Assembly: GCA_022848785.1 (NCBI GenBank)
Contig: JAJISK010000008.1
Location: 1-16,796 of the forward strand
Direction of reading: 5' to 3'
From: Thermoplasmatota archaeon
GTDB taxonomy: Archaea > Thermoplasmatota > Thermoplasmata > RBG-16-68-12 > JAJISG01
Length of the DNA: 16,796 nucleotides
The notes beneath the pieces are model-generated. The model ran no database searches. It was not told the origin of the DNA and saw nothing but the letters and a program-made list of their open reading frames with translations. This document shows positions 1 through 7,585 of the stretch, piece after piece; position 1 is the first letter of the stretch; each line of letters opens with the position of its first letter. The position numbers and the translations under genes were made by a program.

Positions 1-191
1 CGGTCGGCTACCTTGAGGGCCATCCAGATCCCAAACAGGACGACGACGGAGCCGACGAGGTCCACGCCCGAATGGAAGGCGTCGGCCAGGACCGACAGGC
101 TCCCCGTAGCCCATGCAATAACGACCTCGACAACTACGAGGCTCGCATTGGCCGAGATGGATACGGCGACTACCTTCAGCTTCCCCTCCAC
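1..191 (-). CDS. Cation diffusion facilitator (CDF) transporter, N-terminal part, cut by window edge
   Basis: The reading frame is open from a GTG at 191 (minus strand) to the left edge, giving about 63 residues. After a short basic start (VEGKLK) there are two hydrophobic helices. The first contains ISANASLVVVEVVIAWATG and the second, after SLSVLADAFHSGVDLVGS, continues into VVVLFGIWMALK. LADAFHSGVD matches the CDF TM2 motif in which a histidine or aspartate and the aspartate four residues later coordinate transported Zn/Fe/Mn. The family exports divalent metals by proton antiport at the cell membrane. The GTG start is chosen because a TATA-like TTTAAG lies 27 bp upstream, typical of a leaderless gene; an in-frame GTG farther up would lie on the far side of that box. 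The metal cannot be told from this fragment. Confidence 0.82.
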   Translation of the reverse strand, partial: MEGKLKVVAVSISANASLVVVEVVIAWATGSLSVLADAFHSGVDLVGSVVVLFGIWMALKVAD

Positions 192-215
192 GACCGCTCG
201 ACCCGTAGGCCCGAC

Positions 216-221
216 CTTAAA
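216..221 (-). promoter_or_regulatory. TATA-like box for the CDF gene
   Basis: TTTAAG on the minus strand, centred about 27 bp before the GTG at 191, fits a leaderless transcript starting at that codon. Confidence 0.45.
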
Positions 222-364
222 CCTGTCGCAGGGTGCCTGGGAACCCCTCACTACCAGATGAGGCCATCACGTCCACCTCCACCTGATCAGGGCCTCCTCG
301 GCCACGAACCTGAACGAGCGAGGCGCCCCCTCCAGGACATCATGCTCCAGGGCGGGTGAGGTCG

Positions 365-511
365 ATGGCCGCGCTCCAGCGCTATCTTCGGGAGAATCCG
401 GAGGCCCGCCGCAAACGTCTCCGGGAGGGCTTGGCCTGTGACCGTGGCGCTCTCAGTTTGCGGACATCCGTAATCGGAGAGCGTTCCGTTCTCAGTTCCG
501 ATTCTGATTGA
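365..511 (+). CDS. Possible small basic protein, 48 aa (doubtful)
   Basis: An ATG at 365 opens a 48-codon frame starting MAALQRYLRENPEARRKRLR, a charged amphipathic helix that reads like real protein. The second half (GALSLRTSVIGERSVLSSDSD) is low in information and lies over the short repeats of this intergenic region. GGTGAGG precedes the ATG by a few bases and could serve as a ribosome binding site. There is no clear TATA box. It could be a small regulator, a gene remnant or chance. I do not recognise a family. Confidence 0.2.
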   Translation: MAALQRYLRENPEARRKRLREGLACDRGALSLRTSVIGERSVLSSDSD

Positions 512-562
512 CTCCCACGATTCTGAGCGGTGATTTTCAAGCTCGATGAACGGACCGGCATG

Positions 563-568
563 TTAAAG
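563..568 (+). promoter_or_regulatory. TATA-like box for the winged-helix gene at 614
   Basis: TTAAAG would place a transcription start near 590, leaving a leader of roughly 20 nt that carries GAGAGG (600-605), a Shine-Dalgarno sequence 8 bases before the ATG at 614. Confidence 0.4.
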
Positions 569-613
569 AGGGCAGAACCGAGAACAAGCCTACGAGGCTG
601 AGAGGCACCCGCG

Positions 614-913
614 ATGATGTATCCCCGGATCCTGACCCGACCTGAGACGCGTCGTCTCCTCCTGGCCAGCTTTGGCCAGGCTCGCACGGGGCGGCAGCTC
701 AGTGAGGTCACCGGGATTCCCATCGCGCGGTGCTACTGCCTCCTCCGCAAGCTCCACCTCCTCGGCCTCGTCGAGGTCGAGGGCGTCTCCCTCTCCCCGA
801 ACGGGAAGGGAAAGCTCCTCTTCAGCGGGCGCCTTCCGGGGGTCGAGATTTTCGTTGATGGCTCGCGTGTGCGAGGACGGATACGGCGTCCGTCGATCTC
901 CGAGCCCCCCTAG
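614..913 (+). CDS. Small winged helix-turn-helix protein, ArsR-like (paralogue 1)
   Basis: A 99-aa protein with one wHTH fold: helices at about 10-22 (RPETRRLLLASFG) and 27-36 (TGRQLSEVTG), a recognition helix at about 38-50 (IPIARCYCLLRKL), then a beta wing around 52-70 (GLVEVEGVSLSPNGKGKLLF). The tail GVEIFVDGSRVRGRI is probably two further strands. A Shine-Dalgarno GAGAGG precedes the ATG by 8 bases. The next gene, at 1024, encodes a clear relative with the same order of elements and the shared GIPIAxCY motif. Small wHTH proteins of this type are generally DNA-binding regulators. The target is unknown, and the repeat-rich region upstream is a candidate autoregulatory site (inference). Confidence 0.7.
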   Translation: MMYPRILTRPETRRLLLASFGQARTGRQLSEVTGIPIARCYCLLRKLHLLGLVEVEGVSLSPNGKGKLLFSGRLPGVEIFVDGSRVRGRIRRPSISEPP

Positions 914-952
914 AGGTGATATCAACCCTGGATGTCGGTCTCAGTAATCAGA

Positions 953-981
953 CCATATAATCTGCGGCGACCGCTTTAATA
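953..981 (+). promoter_or_regulatory. Two TATA-like boxes upstream of the second winged-helix gene
   Basis: ATATAAT at about 954-960 and TTTAATAG at 974-981 both resemble archaeal TATA boxes. The second would start transcription around 1000, giving a leader of about 20 nt that contains GGAGG at 1008-1012, 11 bases before the ATG at 1024. Confidence 0.5.
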
Positions 982-1023
982 GGCCTACCAAGGGTTAGTG
1001 GAGGGACGGAGGACACAGCGGGA

Positions 1024-1374
1024 ATGGATCCTTTGGAAGCTTCGCGTTTCATCACAGACGAGTACTCGGCCAAGATCTTGGTCGCCACCTACAAGAAACC
1101 GCGAAGTGCCATCGAGCTGAGCCGGGAGTATGGCATCCCCATCGCGGCTTGCTACCGTCGAATCCACGCTCTGGAGAGGGCGGAACTCCTCAGCTGCGTG
1201 GAGCGCGCCCTCACCCAGAAAGGCAAGCGGATCAGCCTCTACAGGTCCCAGCTCAAGAACGCCTACATTTTCTTCGAGAACGGGAAGCTCCGGGTCCGAT
1301 TCCACCTCGCATCCGGCGTCACACAGGACTTTGGGGGCGACTGGAAGGCCATCGAGTCCGAGAAATCCGAATAA
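1024..1374 (+). CDS. Small winged helix-turn-helix protein, ArsR-like (paralogue 2)
   Basis: A 116-aa protein. Residues 8-25 (RFITDEYSAKILVATYKK) form a first helix, 28-36 (AIELSREYG) a second, and 37-50 (IPIAACYRRIHALE) the recognition helix. A wing follows (CVERALTQKGKRISLY), then a strand-rich tail (AYIFFENGKLRVRF). It aligns along its whole length with the product of the gene at 614, including GIPIAxCY, an L-L-x-x-VE segment and the GK turn, so the two are tandem paralogues. It has its own TATA boxes and a GGAGG ribosome binding site, so the pair need not be cotranscribed. Probable transcription regulator with unknown target. Confidence 0.75.
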   Translation: MDPLEASRFITDEYSAKILVATYKKPRSAIELSREYGIPIAACYRRIHALERAELLSCVERALTQKGKRISLYRSQLKNAYIFFENGKLRVRFHLASGVTQDFGGDWKAIESEKSE

Positions 1375-2879
<1,505 letters not shown>

Positions 2880-2882
2880 GGG

Positions 2883-2894
2883 GGGGCGCGCCCC
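2883..2894. repeat. 12-bp GC palindrome between pyrI and the oxidoreductase gene
   Basis: GGGGCGCGCCCC is a perfect palindrome directly after the pyrI stop. It is too short and lacks the T-run expected of a terminator. It may be chance in GC-rich sequence. Confidence 0.3.
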
Positions 2895-2927
2895 GGTCGC
2901 CGCCCGCAGACTTCGGGGGATGCCTTC

Positions 2928-3776
2928 ATGAAGTACGGTCTCACCCTCCCCAACTTCGGGCAGTTCTTCGACCCGCGGGTCCTCGCCGACCTCGCACGGA
3001 TGGCGGAGGACGCCGGGTGGGACGGTTTCTTCCTTTGGGACCACATGCTCTTCGACGGGCGTGCCCGCCCCATCGTCGATCCGTGGGTCGCGCTGGCCGC
3101 CGTCGCCGTGAACACCTCCCGCATCCGGATCGGTACGTTGGTGACCCCCCTCGCTCGCCGTCGACCGTGGAAGCTCGCGCGGGAGACGGTATCCCTCGAC
3201 CATCTCTCCGGCGGCCGCCTCACTCTGGGGGTCGGCCTGGGAGCCCCGTCCGAGATGGAGTTCGGCCGCTTCGGGGAAGACCCGGATCCGATCGTGCGCG
3301 GCGAGAAACTCGACGAGGCGCTGGATATCCTCACGGGACTCTGGACCGGCGAACCGTTCCAGTTTCAGGGCCGCCATTTCCATGTCGAGGAGGTCGTCTT
3401 TGAACCGCCCCCGCTGCAGAGCCCCCGCATCCCCATCTGGGTGGGAGGCGTATGGCCCCACAAACGGCCCTTCCGTCGCGCGGCGCGCTGGGACGGCCTC
3501 TTCCCTCTGATCCGGACGAAGGAGGCGATGTTCGGCTCGCCCACGCCACGGGACGTGGGGGAGATGATGGCGTACGTGGAGGCCCATCGTAAGACTTCGG
3601 GGCCCTTCGACGTGGTGGTCGGTGGCGAGATCCCTCGCGAGGATCCCGATCAGACATCGAGGATGCTGGGGGCCTTCGCCGAGGCCGGGACCACGTGGTG
3701 GCTGGAGGGTCCCGGGGACGACGAGGACTTGGACTACATACGGGCCCTGATCCCCCAGGGGCCGCCCGAAGGGTAG
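2928..3776 (+). CDS. LLM-class (luciferase-like) flavin- or F420-dependent oxidoreductase
   Basis: A 282-aa TIM-barrel oxidoreductase. It opens with MKYGLTLPNFGQFFDPRVLA and continues AEDAGWDGFFLWDHM, the typical first strand and helix of the bacterial luciferase/F420-dependent family. Further family marks are TSRIRIGTLVTP, ETVSLDHLSGGRLTLGVGLG and the cofactor-side PRIPIWVGG. Members reduce or oxidise with FMNH2 or coenzyme F420; in archaea F420 is common. The substrate cannot be read from sequence. It starts 48 bp after pyrI with no obvious TATA box, so read-through from pyrBI is possible, but no functional link to pyrimidine synthesis is evident. Confidence 0.9.
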   Translation: MKYGLTLPNFGQFFDPRVLADLARMAEDAGWDGFFLWDHMLFDGRARPIVDPWVALAAVAVNTSRIRIGTLVTPLARRRPWKLARETVSLDHLSGGRLTLGVGLGAPSEMEFGRFGEDPDPIVRGEKLDEALDILTGLWTGEPFQFQGRHFHVEEVVFEPPPLQSPRIPIWVGGVWPHKRPFRRAARWDGLFPLIRTKEAMFGSPTPRDVGEMMAYVEAHRKTSGPFDVVVGGEIPREDPDQTSRMLGAFAEAGTTWWLEGPGDDEDLDYIRALIPQGPPEG

Positions 3777-3809
3777 GGCCTCCGGCGCTTCCAGGCTCGC
3801 CGAGAAACC

Positions 3810-3818
3810 TTATATAAG
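3810..3818 (+). promoter_or_regulatory. Strong TATA box for the PRC-barrel gene
   Basis: TTATATAAG is a near-ideal archaeal TATA element. It predicts a start near 3840 and a leader of about 15 nt carrying GGAAGGG (3843-3849), a Shine-Dalgarno sequence 7 bases before ATG 3857. Unlike many neighbours, this gene is leadered. Confidence 0.65.
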
Positions 3819-3856
3819 GGGCCTTTCCATGCCCACCCCCTCGGAAGGGATGGGTA

Positions 3857-4138
3857 ATGATGCGCGAAGTCTCCGAGTTTATCGGCTTGAAGGTGTACAC
3901 CCAGAATGGGGTCCTCCTCGGCACCGTGAGTAACCTCATCGTGGACATCGAGCGGGGGAGGGTGGACGGCCTCTTCATTGGCGAGACGAACCCCGTTCTG
4001 GTCGACGGAGGGAAGGCCGTCAGCGTCCCGTACCGATGGACCCAGACCGTGGGAGACATCATCGTCCTTCGGTACTTCCCGAAGAAGGTCAAGCTTCACC
4101 AGGTCTCCGGTCGGGAGGCCCCGCTCGTCCCTCAGTAG
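3857..4138 (+). CDS. PRC-barrel domain protein, CdpB-like
   Basis: A 93-aa protein that is almost entirely one PRC-barrel domain: EVSEFIGLKVYTQNGVLLGT, then VSNLIVDIERGRVDGLFIG, then VSVPYRWTQTVGDIIVLRYF. Short single-domain PRC-barrel proteins in euryarchaea include CdpB1/CdpB2, which bind SepF and organise FtsZ-based cell division; the length and the PYRWxxxVGDII strand fit that group. The role is inferred from family resemblance only; other PRC-barrel proteins act in RNA processing or as general adaptors. ATG codons at 3857 and 3860 are adjacent; the first has the better Shine-Dalgarno spacing. Its 3' end overlaps the convergent adenosyltransferase gene by 7 bp. Confidence 0.82.
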   Translation: MMREVSEFIGLKVYTQNGVLLGTVSNLIVDIERGRVDGLFIGETNPVLVDGGKAVSVPYRWTQTVGDIIVLRYFPKKVKLHQVSGREAPLVPQ

Positions 4139-4671
4139 CTCGGGTGCCGCTCTTTCACGTGGGCTTCTAGGTTCGTCCGAAGCGCCAATGCATGCAGCAG
4201 GGTGGAGAGTCGGTTCAGGTACCGCAGGATCTCCGGATTCACGTCCTCCTCCAAAGCAAGGCCCACCACTCTCCGTTCCGCCCGTCGGACCACGGCGCGG
4301 GCGTAATGGAGGTGGGCGGCCGCCAGAGACCCCCCCGGTAGGACGAAGGCCTTCTGTGGATCCAATTCGGTCTCCAGCCGCGCGATCGCTTCCTCGAGCA
4401 CCTGGACACGCCGGGGTCCGAGGGGAGGGGCGAGCCCACGGGACTGCTCAGGGGCCAACGCCAGCTCCGCCCCCACCGTGAACAGGTCGTTCTGAACCTC
4501 TCCCAATAGTCGCGCATCGGGCCCTTCATTCAGGGTGGCCAGGGCGACTCCCAAGGCCGAATTGAGCTCGTCGAGGACGCCCAGGGCTTCGATGCGGCGA
4601 TGGTCCTTCGAGACTCGGGCCCCCAGCAGGTCGGTCTCGCCCGCATCGCCTCGACCCGTGAAGGGGGGCAT
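4132..4671 (-). CDS. Cob(I)alamin adenosyltransferase, PduO/MMAB type
   Basis: Transfers the adenosyl group of ATP to cob(I)alamin, giving adenosylcobalamin. Family marks are the N-terminal ATP loop TGRGDAGETDLLG, then RVSKDHRRIEALGVLDELNS, then FVLPGGSLAAAHLHYARAVVRRAER, and LNRLSTLLHALA near the end, in a five-helix-bundle protein of 179 aa. I choose ATG 4671 (MPPFTGRGD) over the upstream ATG 4695, because the latter lies inside the TATA box CGCATATATGCG, whose centre is 25 bp before 4671. Family members also begin only a few residues before the TGxGD loop. Its product is the cofactor of the methylmalonyl-CoA mutase encoded at 15068-16738. Confidence 0.93.
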   Translation of the reverse strand: MPPFTGRGDAGETDLLGARVSKDHRRIEALGVLDELNSALGVALATLNEGPDARLLGEVQNDLFTVGAELALAPEQSRGLAPPLGPRRVQVLEEAIARLETELDPQKAFVLPGGSLAAAHLHYARAVVRRAERRVVGLALEEDVNPEILRYLNRLSTLLHALALRTNLEAHVKERHPSY

Positions 4672-4690
4672 CGCGACCCGTACCACACGC

Positions 4691-4702
4691 CGCATATATG
4701 CG
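4691..4702 (-). promoter_or_regulatory. Palindromic TATA box for the adenosyltransferase gene
   Basis: CGCATATATGCG is a perfect 12-bp palindrome with an ATATAT core 25 bp before ATG 4671, so the gene is probably leaderless. Being symmetric, it might also fire rightward. Confidence 0.55.
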
Positions 4703-4734
4703 CTTCCCGAGGCGCCGGACCCCGCACCACACCC

Positions 4735-4740
4735 TTTTTA
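4735..4740 (+). promoter_or_regulatory. TATA-like box upstream of the ParB/SerK-like gene
   Basis: TTTTTA predicts a start near 4765, about 25 nt before the GTG at 4789, leaving room for the purine-rich GTGGGAG (4775-4781) as ribosome binding site. Confidence 0.4.
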
Positions 4741-4788
4741 CCGGGGCCCAGTTCTCCTCCCCCTGGCCTGGGATGTGGGAGCCTGGAC

Positions 4789-5193
4789 GTGACCTTCACC
4801 CTCCTTAAGGCCCGCCTTCTGAAGCCCCACGAGGAGTTTCTCCCGGGGCTCTTGGAGGAGACGCGGAAGGCCATCGAGGCGGACGGCTTCGTGCGGGAGC
4901 CCATCTTGGTGGAGCGGGAGCATTACGTCATCCTGGACGGCCATCACCGGTACGGGGCCCTCCTGGAACTGGGCATCCGCTGGGTTCCCGTGTACCTGGT
5001 CGACTACGCCGACGCCGCCGTCCGTGTCGAGACGTGGCCGGACGCCGCCGTCGATCGTGTCAGCAAACGGGAGGTGGTGGAGGCCGCCTTGACGGGGACT
5101 CGCTTTCCCCCGAAGACGACCCGTCACCGCGTCGAACTTCCCCCGGGGGATGCCCGCGTCAAGCTGGAGGATCTTCGGAAGTCTGAGTCGTAA
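4789..5193 (+). CDS. ParB/sulfiredoxin-fold protein, resembling ADP-dependent serine kinase SerK/SbnI
   Basis: A 134-aa protein with the ParB N-terminal fold: LLKARLLKPHEEFLPGLLEE, a helix, REPILVEREHYVILDGHHRY (the conserved G-H-H-R nucleotide-site box at about residues 45-49), then ALLELGIRWVPVYLVDY. The PHEE and LDGHHRY signatures resemble SerK of Thermococcus and SbnI, free-serine kinases built on the ParB fold. That family makes O-phosphoserine. Kinase function here is inference; it could instead be a ParB-like nuclease or CTPase domain of unknown role. GTG 4789 is chosen because it just precedes conserved sequence and has a purine-rich site 7 bases upstream; CTG codons 4768 and 4783 are less likely. 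The 3' end overlaps the convergent trm56 gene by 35 bp. Confidence 0.7.
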   Translation: MTFTLLKARLLKPHEEFLPGLLEETRKAIEADGFVREPILVEREHYVILDGHHRYGALLELGIRWVPVYLVDYADAAVRVETWPDAAVDRVSKREVVEAALTGTRFPPKTTRHRVELPPGDARVKLEDLRKSES

Positions 5194-5692
5194 CTACCTT
5201 TCCGCGGGGCGAGGGTTGAACCTGCAGCCGCCCCTCGAATCGCTTCTTCAACCCGTCCCCCTGCAACCATCGGTCCAGGAACACCGCCAGGGCGGCCACC
5301 TCGGAGTGGGGCTGGTTCCCCACGGCGACGTTGAAGCCCGCCTTCTCAAACAGGTCGCCGGGCACCTTTTCCGACCCCACCACGAGGAGGAGGTCGCGAT
5401 CCCGAGGGATCCGGGGTAGGGTCTCGTCGAGGGGCTCCCCGTACATGGTGAGGTGAACGACGGTCCCTTCCCAGCGGCGTAGGGACCCCTTGGGGGACAC
5501 CCCCGTACGCACGCCGAAGGGGCCTCCGAACCGGGCCACCACGTCAGCCACGCGCGCCTCCAGGTCGTGGTCTTCCCGATCCACCCAGACCTCATCGGCC
5601 CCGAAGGCGCGTGCGGTGAGGGCCACATGGGTGGTCATGCGCTGATCCCGGACGAGGCGGTGCCCCATCCGCAAGACGACGAGGCGGGGCAT
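5159..5692 (-). CDS. trm56: tRNA (cytidine(56)-2'-O)-methyltransferase aTrm56
   Basis: A 177-aa SPOUT-class methyltransferase, archaea-specific, which methylates the ribose of C56 in the tRNA T-loop using S-adenosylmethionine. Signatures are the N-terminal VVLRMGHRLVRDQRMTTHVA followed by LTARAFGADEVWV, the LLLVVGSEKVPGDLFEKAGF cofactor-loop segment, and NVAVGNQPHSEVAALAVFLD, the SPOUT knot region. The length matches the family (about 180). It starts 12 bp after the stop of the upstream winged-helix gene with no promoter of its own, so the two form an operon. Its 3' end overlaps the convergent SerK-like gene by 35 bp, more than usual but without loss of any motif. Confidence 0.95.
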   Translation of the reverse strand: MPRLVVLRMGHRLVRDQRMTTHVALTARAFGADEVWVDREDHDLEARVADVVARFGGPFGVRTGVSPKGSLRRWEGTVVHLTMYGEPLDETLPRIPRDRDLLLVVGSEKVPGDLFEKAGFNVAVGNQPHSEVAALAVFLDRWLQGDGLKKRFEGRLQVQPSPRGKVVTTQTSEDPPA

Positions 5693-5704
5693 CGATGAGG
5701 CAGC

Positions 5705-6199
5705 TCAGTCTTCGAATCGTTCGATCCGATGCCCTCGGAAGTCGAGCCGGTAGGAGCGTTTGATGAGGCTCTTCAGCATGATCTGGCTCATGGCCAGCTC
5801 CTCCGCCAAGTCTCCCGCGAACTTCCCCTCCTTCCCCACGGTCCGATAGATCTCATCCTCCATCCGGGTGTACTCGGGTTCGGGCATCACCGCCACCTGC
5901 AGGACATCGCTGATCTCGTGGACCGGGGAGGAGGCGCTAATGTGGAGGCTGGTGTAAAAGGAGTGATAGGCCTTAACGGGCTGGCCGTCGCCGGTCTGCC
6001 ATTTCGTCTCCACGAGACGCATCTTCTCGAAGAGGCGAAGGGCGATGGTCCCTTCCTTCCCGTAGCGGTCCTCGATCTCGCGGGCCGTCAGCCAGTCGAT
6101 GGCCAGGTTCTTGAAAACCTCCTTCTTCACGTCCGTGTCCACGCACCGCAGGAGGGGGACCAAGTCCGACGGTTCGTTGATGACTTTGATACGATTCAT
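5705..6199 (-). CDS. ArsR-like winged-helix regulator upstream of trm56
   Basis: A 164-aa protein starting MNRIKVINEPSDLVPLLRCV. A first helical part (DVKKEVFKNLAID) leads into WLTAREIEDRYGKEGTIALR, a wHTH, and then FEKMRLVETKWQTGDGQPVK, the wing. After a middle strand (AYHSFYTSLHISAS), the C-terminal part has a second helical module (EEDEIYRTVGKEGKFAGDLA-type segment; LAEELAMSQIMLKSLIKRSY). I choose ATG 6199 over 6259 because the TATA-like box at 6231-6237 lies inside the longer reading and predicts a start near 6208. It is the first gene of an operon with trm56. It is probably a DNA- or RNA-binding regulator. Ligand and targets are unknown. Confidence 0.75.
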   Translation of the reverse strand: MNRIKVINEPSDLVPLLRCVDTDVKKEVFKNLAIDWLTAREIEDRYGKEGTIALRLFEKMRLVETKWQTGDGQPVKAYHSFYTSLHISASSPVHEISDVLQVAVMPEPEYTRMEDEIYRTVGKEGKFAGDLAEELAMSQIMLKSLIKRSYRLDFRGHRIERFED

Positions 6200-6230
6200 T
6201 CCCTCGCTACCCAGATAAGCCGTTCTGCGA

Positions 6231-6237
6231 ATAAAAA
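6231..6237 (-). promoter_or_regulatory. TATA-like box for the winged-helix/trm56 operon
   Basis: TTTTTAT on the minus strand, about 35 bp before ATG 6199, between the stop of the 416-aa gene and this start. It implies the operon is transcribed separately from the 416-aa gene. Confidence 0.45.
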
Positions 6238-6262
6238 GGTACGGCAGACTGCCGGCCACGGG

Positions 6263-7513
6263 CTAACCTTCGTCCTGCAGGGCTTCGAGGAAGACCTCGA
6301 AGTACTTTCGCTCCTCGAGGATGTGTCCCCGCTCCAGCTCCTCGGAGGCGAGGGAGAGGATGGCATCCGCGCCCAGGCCGAAGCCTCCCTTCTGGCCCCC
6401 TCGATACCGCTGGGTGAGCTCCTGCTCCCGCCGTCTCAGGTACGCCCCGATCCGCCGTTCCGCGAGGCGCGTGAGCGCCGCGGGGGTGAGGTCCTCTCCG
6501 TTGGGTATCGCCTCGAGCTCCAGTTCTCGCTTGAGGACGAGAGCAACCTCGGCGCGTTGGGCGCCCCCCTCCACGCGATAGACCCATCCCCGTCGGTTTT
6601 CCCACACCGAAGGCAGGCTCGCCGGCCCCACTTCCTGCAAGGAGGGAATCGTGGCCGAGGCCTCGTAGAGGACGTTGAGCGCCAGGTGACGCCTCCGGTG
6701 TCGTGGGAGGACCTTGCGTCCGTCCTCCACCATCTCGTGCAAGGCCTGCATCGGGGTGGTCTCGTTCTCCCCCCCCACGTAGTCCTTCCAACGCTGGAGG
6801 CAACGCAAGACCTCGTACGAACGCGTGAACCAGAAGCGAGGGGGTCGGGCCGTCCATACGGCCCCGCCCGGAAGCGGGGTCCGGGAGAACGGGAAGTCGA
6901 AGGCGTCCCCCCGGAGACGCAGGACGCCACAGCGGAGACCGGACCAGGCGCCCTCCATGGACAGGCCTCCGTTCGTCCCAGCGAGTTCCCGTCGGGAGAG
7001 GGGACCCGACTCCTGGATGGCACGGAGGATTTCCCGCCGGCGCGGGTCGGAGAGCCAGTGAAACCACGCGAGAGGCGCGGAGGGATCGCGGAAGCGCGGG
7101 ATAGGATGCCCCGTACCCAGGGCCTTCCGGGAGGGGAGGGCGATCTCCCCATCCGGGGCCCCTCCCCCCTCGTCGAGTGTGATTTGCGGATGCCCGTCCT
7201 CCTCTAGGAGGGCCGGTGCTCGGATCTGCACATCGGAGTTGAGGAAGTAGTAGTACTCCCGTCGCGCGGTGGACGGAATCAGGAGGCCGAGATCGACCCC
7301 TCGGCTGACGACCTTGCGGAGGTTCGCCCGCTTCGCCTCCCGCCCCGTCAGGGCTTCCAGATACTGGAGACGCAGGGGGTGCCCCAGGAGTTCCTTCAGG
7401 GTCAAGGGCTGCTGGAGGGTCAGGGTGTAGAGGACGCTGCTCGAGGTCCGCTGGGTCAAGTACGCCGAGACGGCATCCGAATCCAGGCTTCCGGCTCGCG
7501 GATGATGCGTCAT
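6263..7513 (-). CDS. Unrecognised 416-aa protein with two predicted winged-helix segments
   Basis: I do not recognise a family. Residues about 14-95 look like a helical wHTH module: AVSAYLTQRTSSSVLYTLTL, KELLGHPLRLQYLEALTGRE, then VSRGVDLGLLIPSTARREYY as a wing. Residues about 150-185 carry a second HTH-like stretch, WFHWLSDPRRREILRAIQES followed by GPLSRRELAG. The middle has many aromatic and basic residues (FWFTRSYEVLRCLQRWKDYV) and the C-terminal third is charged and helical (LEERKYFEVFLEALQDEG). There is no signal peptide, membrane segment or catalytic motif. GGGAAGGGATG lies just before ATG 7513 and a TTATAA box is at 7555-7560, so it is a leadered, separately transcribed gene. Perhaps a lineage-specific regulator (inference). 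Confidence 0.65.
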   Translation of the reverse strand: MTHHPRAGSLDSDAVSAYLTQRTSSSVLYTLTLQQPLTLKELLGHPLRLQYLEALTGREAKRANLRKVVSRGVDLGLLIPSTARREYYYFLNSDVQIRAPALLEEDGHPQITLDEGGGAPDGEIALPSRKALGTGHPIPRFRDPSAPLAWFHWLSDPRRREILRAIQESGPLSRRELAGTNGGLSMEGAWSGLRCGVLRLRGDAFDFPFSRTPLPGGAVWTARPPRFWFTRSYEVLRCLQRWKDYVGGENETTPMQALHEMVEDGRKVLPRHRRRHLALNVLYEASATIPSLQEVGPASLPSVWENRRGWVYRVEGGAQRAEVALVLKRELELEAIPNGEDLTPAALTRLAERRIGAYLRRREQELTQRYRGGQKGGFGLGADAILSLASEELERGHILEERKYFEVFLEALQDEG

Positions 7514-7554
7514 AGGGGCATCCCTTCCCTTCGAGCCGGCATGGCGAGGGGTTG

Positions 7555-7560
7555 TTATAA
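7555..7560 (-). promoter_or_regulatory. TATA box for the 416-aa gene
   Basis: TTATAA on the minus strand predicts a start near 7531 and a leader of about 18 nt containing the Shine-Dalgarno-like GGGAAGGG before ATG 7513. Confidence 0.5.
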
Positions 7561-7585
7561 GCGTTCCTCCCCCCCACCCCGAAGC

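Larger units (their letters stand above)
192..613. other. Divergent intergenic region, mostly without assigned genes
   Basis: This 422-bp stretch separates the leftward CDF gene from the rightward winged-helix gene. It holds the CDF TATA box, a doubtful 48-codon ORF (365-511), a TTAAAG box at 563-568, and short repeats: CGATTCTGA at 499-507 and 518-526, CTCAGTTT at 452 and CTCAGTTC at 491. By eye the stretch from about 450 to 550 is richer in A and T than the flanking genes. No tRNA, known RNA family or mobile element was recognised. Confidence 0.6.

Noticed and set aside
4132..4695. Longer adenosyltransferase start at 4695 (MRRVVRVAM...)
   Set aside because: That ATG is part of the palindromic TATA box; the start at 4671 has ideal spacing and fits the family N-terminus.
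4773..4808. Tiny ORF (ATG-TGG-GAG..., 11 codons) overlapping the start of the SerK-like gene, as a possible upstream ORF
   Set aside because: It has no Shine-Dalgarno sequence of its own and does not sit at the predicted transcript start; nothing shows it is translated.
5729..7207. 492-codon open frame on the plus strand
   Set aside because: Antisense to the wHTH gene and the 416-aa gene. The minus-strand reading has plausible HTH helices, a Shine-Dalgarno site and TATA boxes; the plus reading has none.
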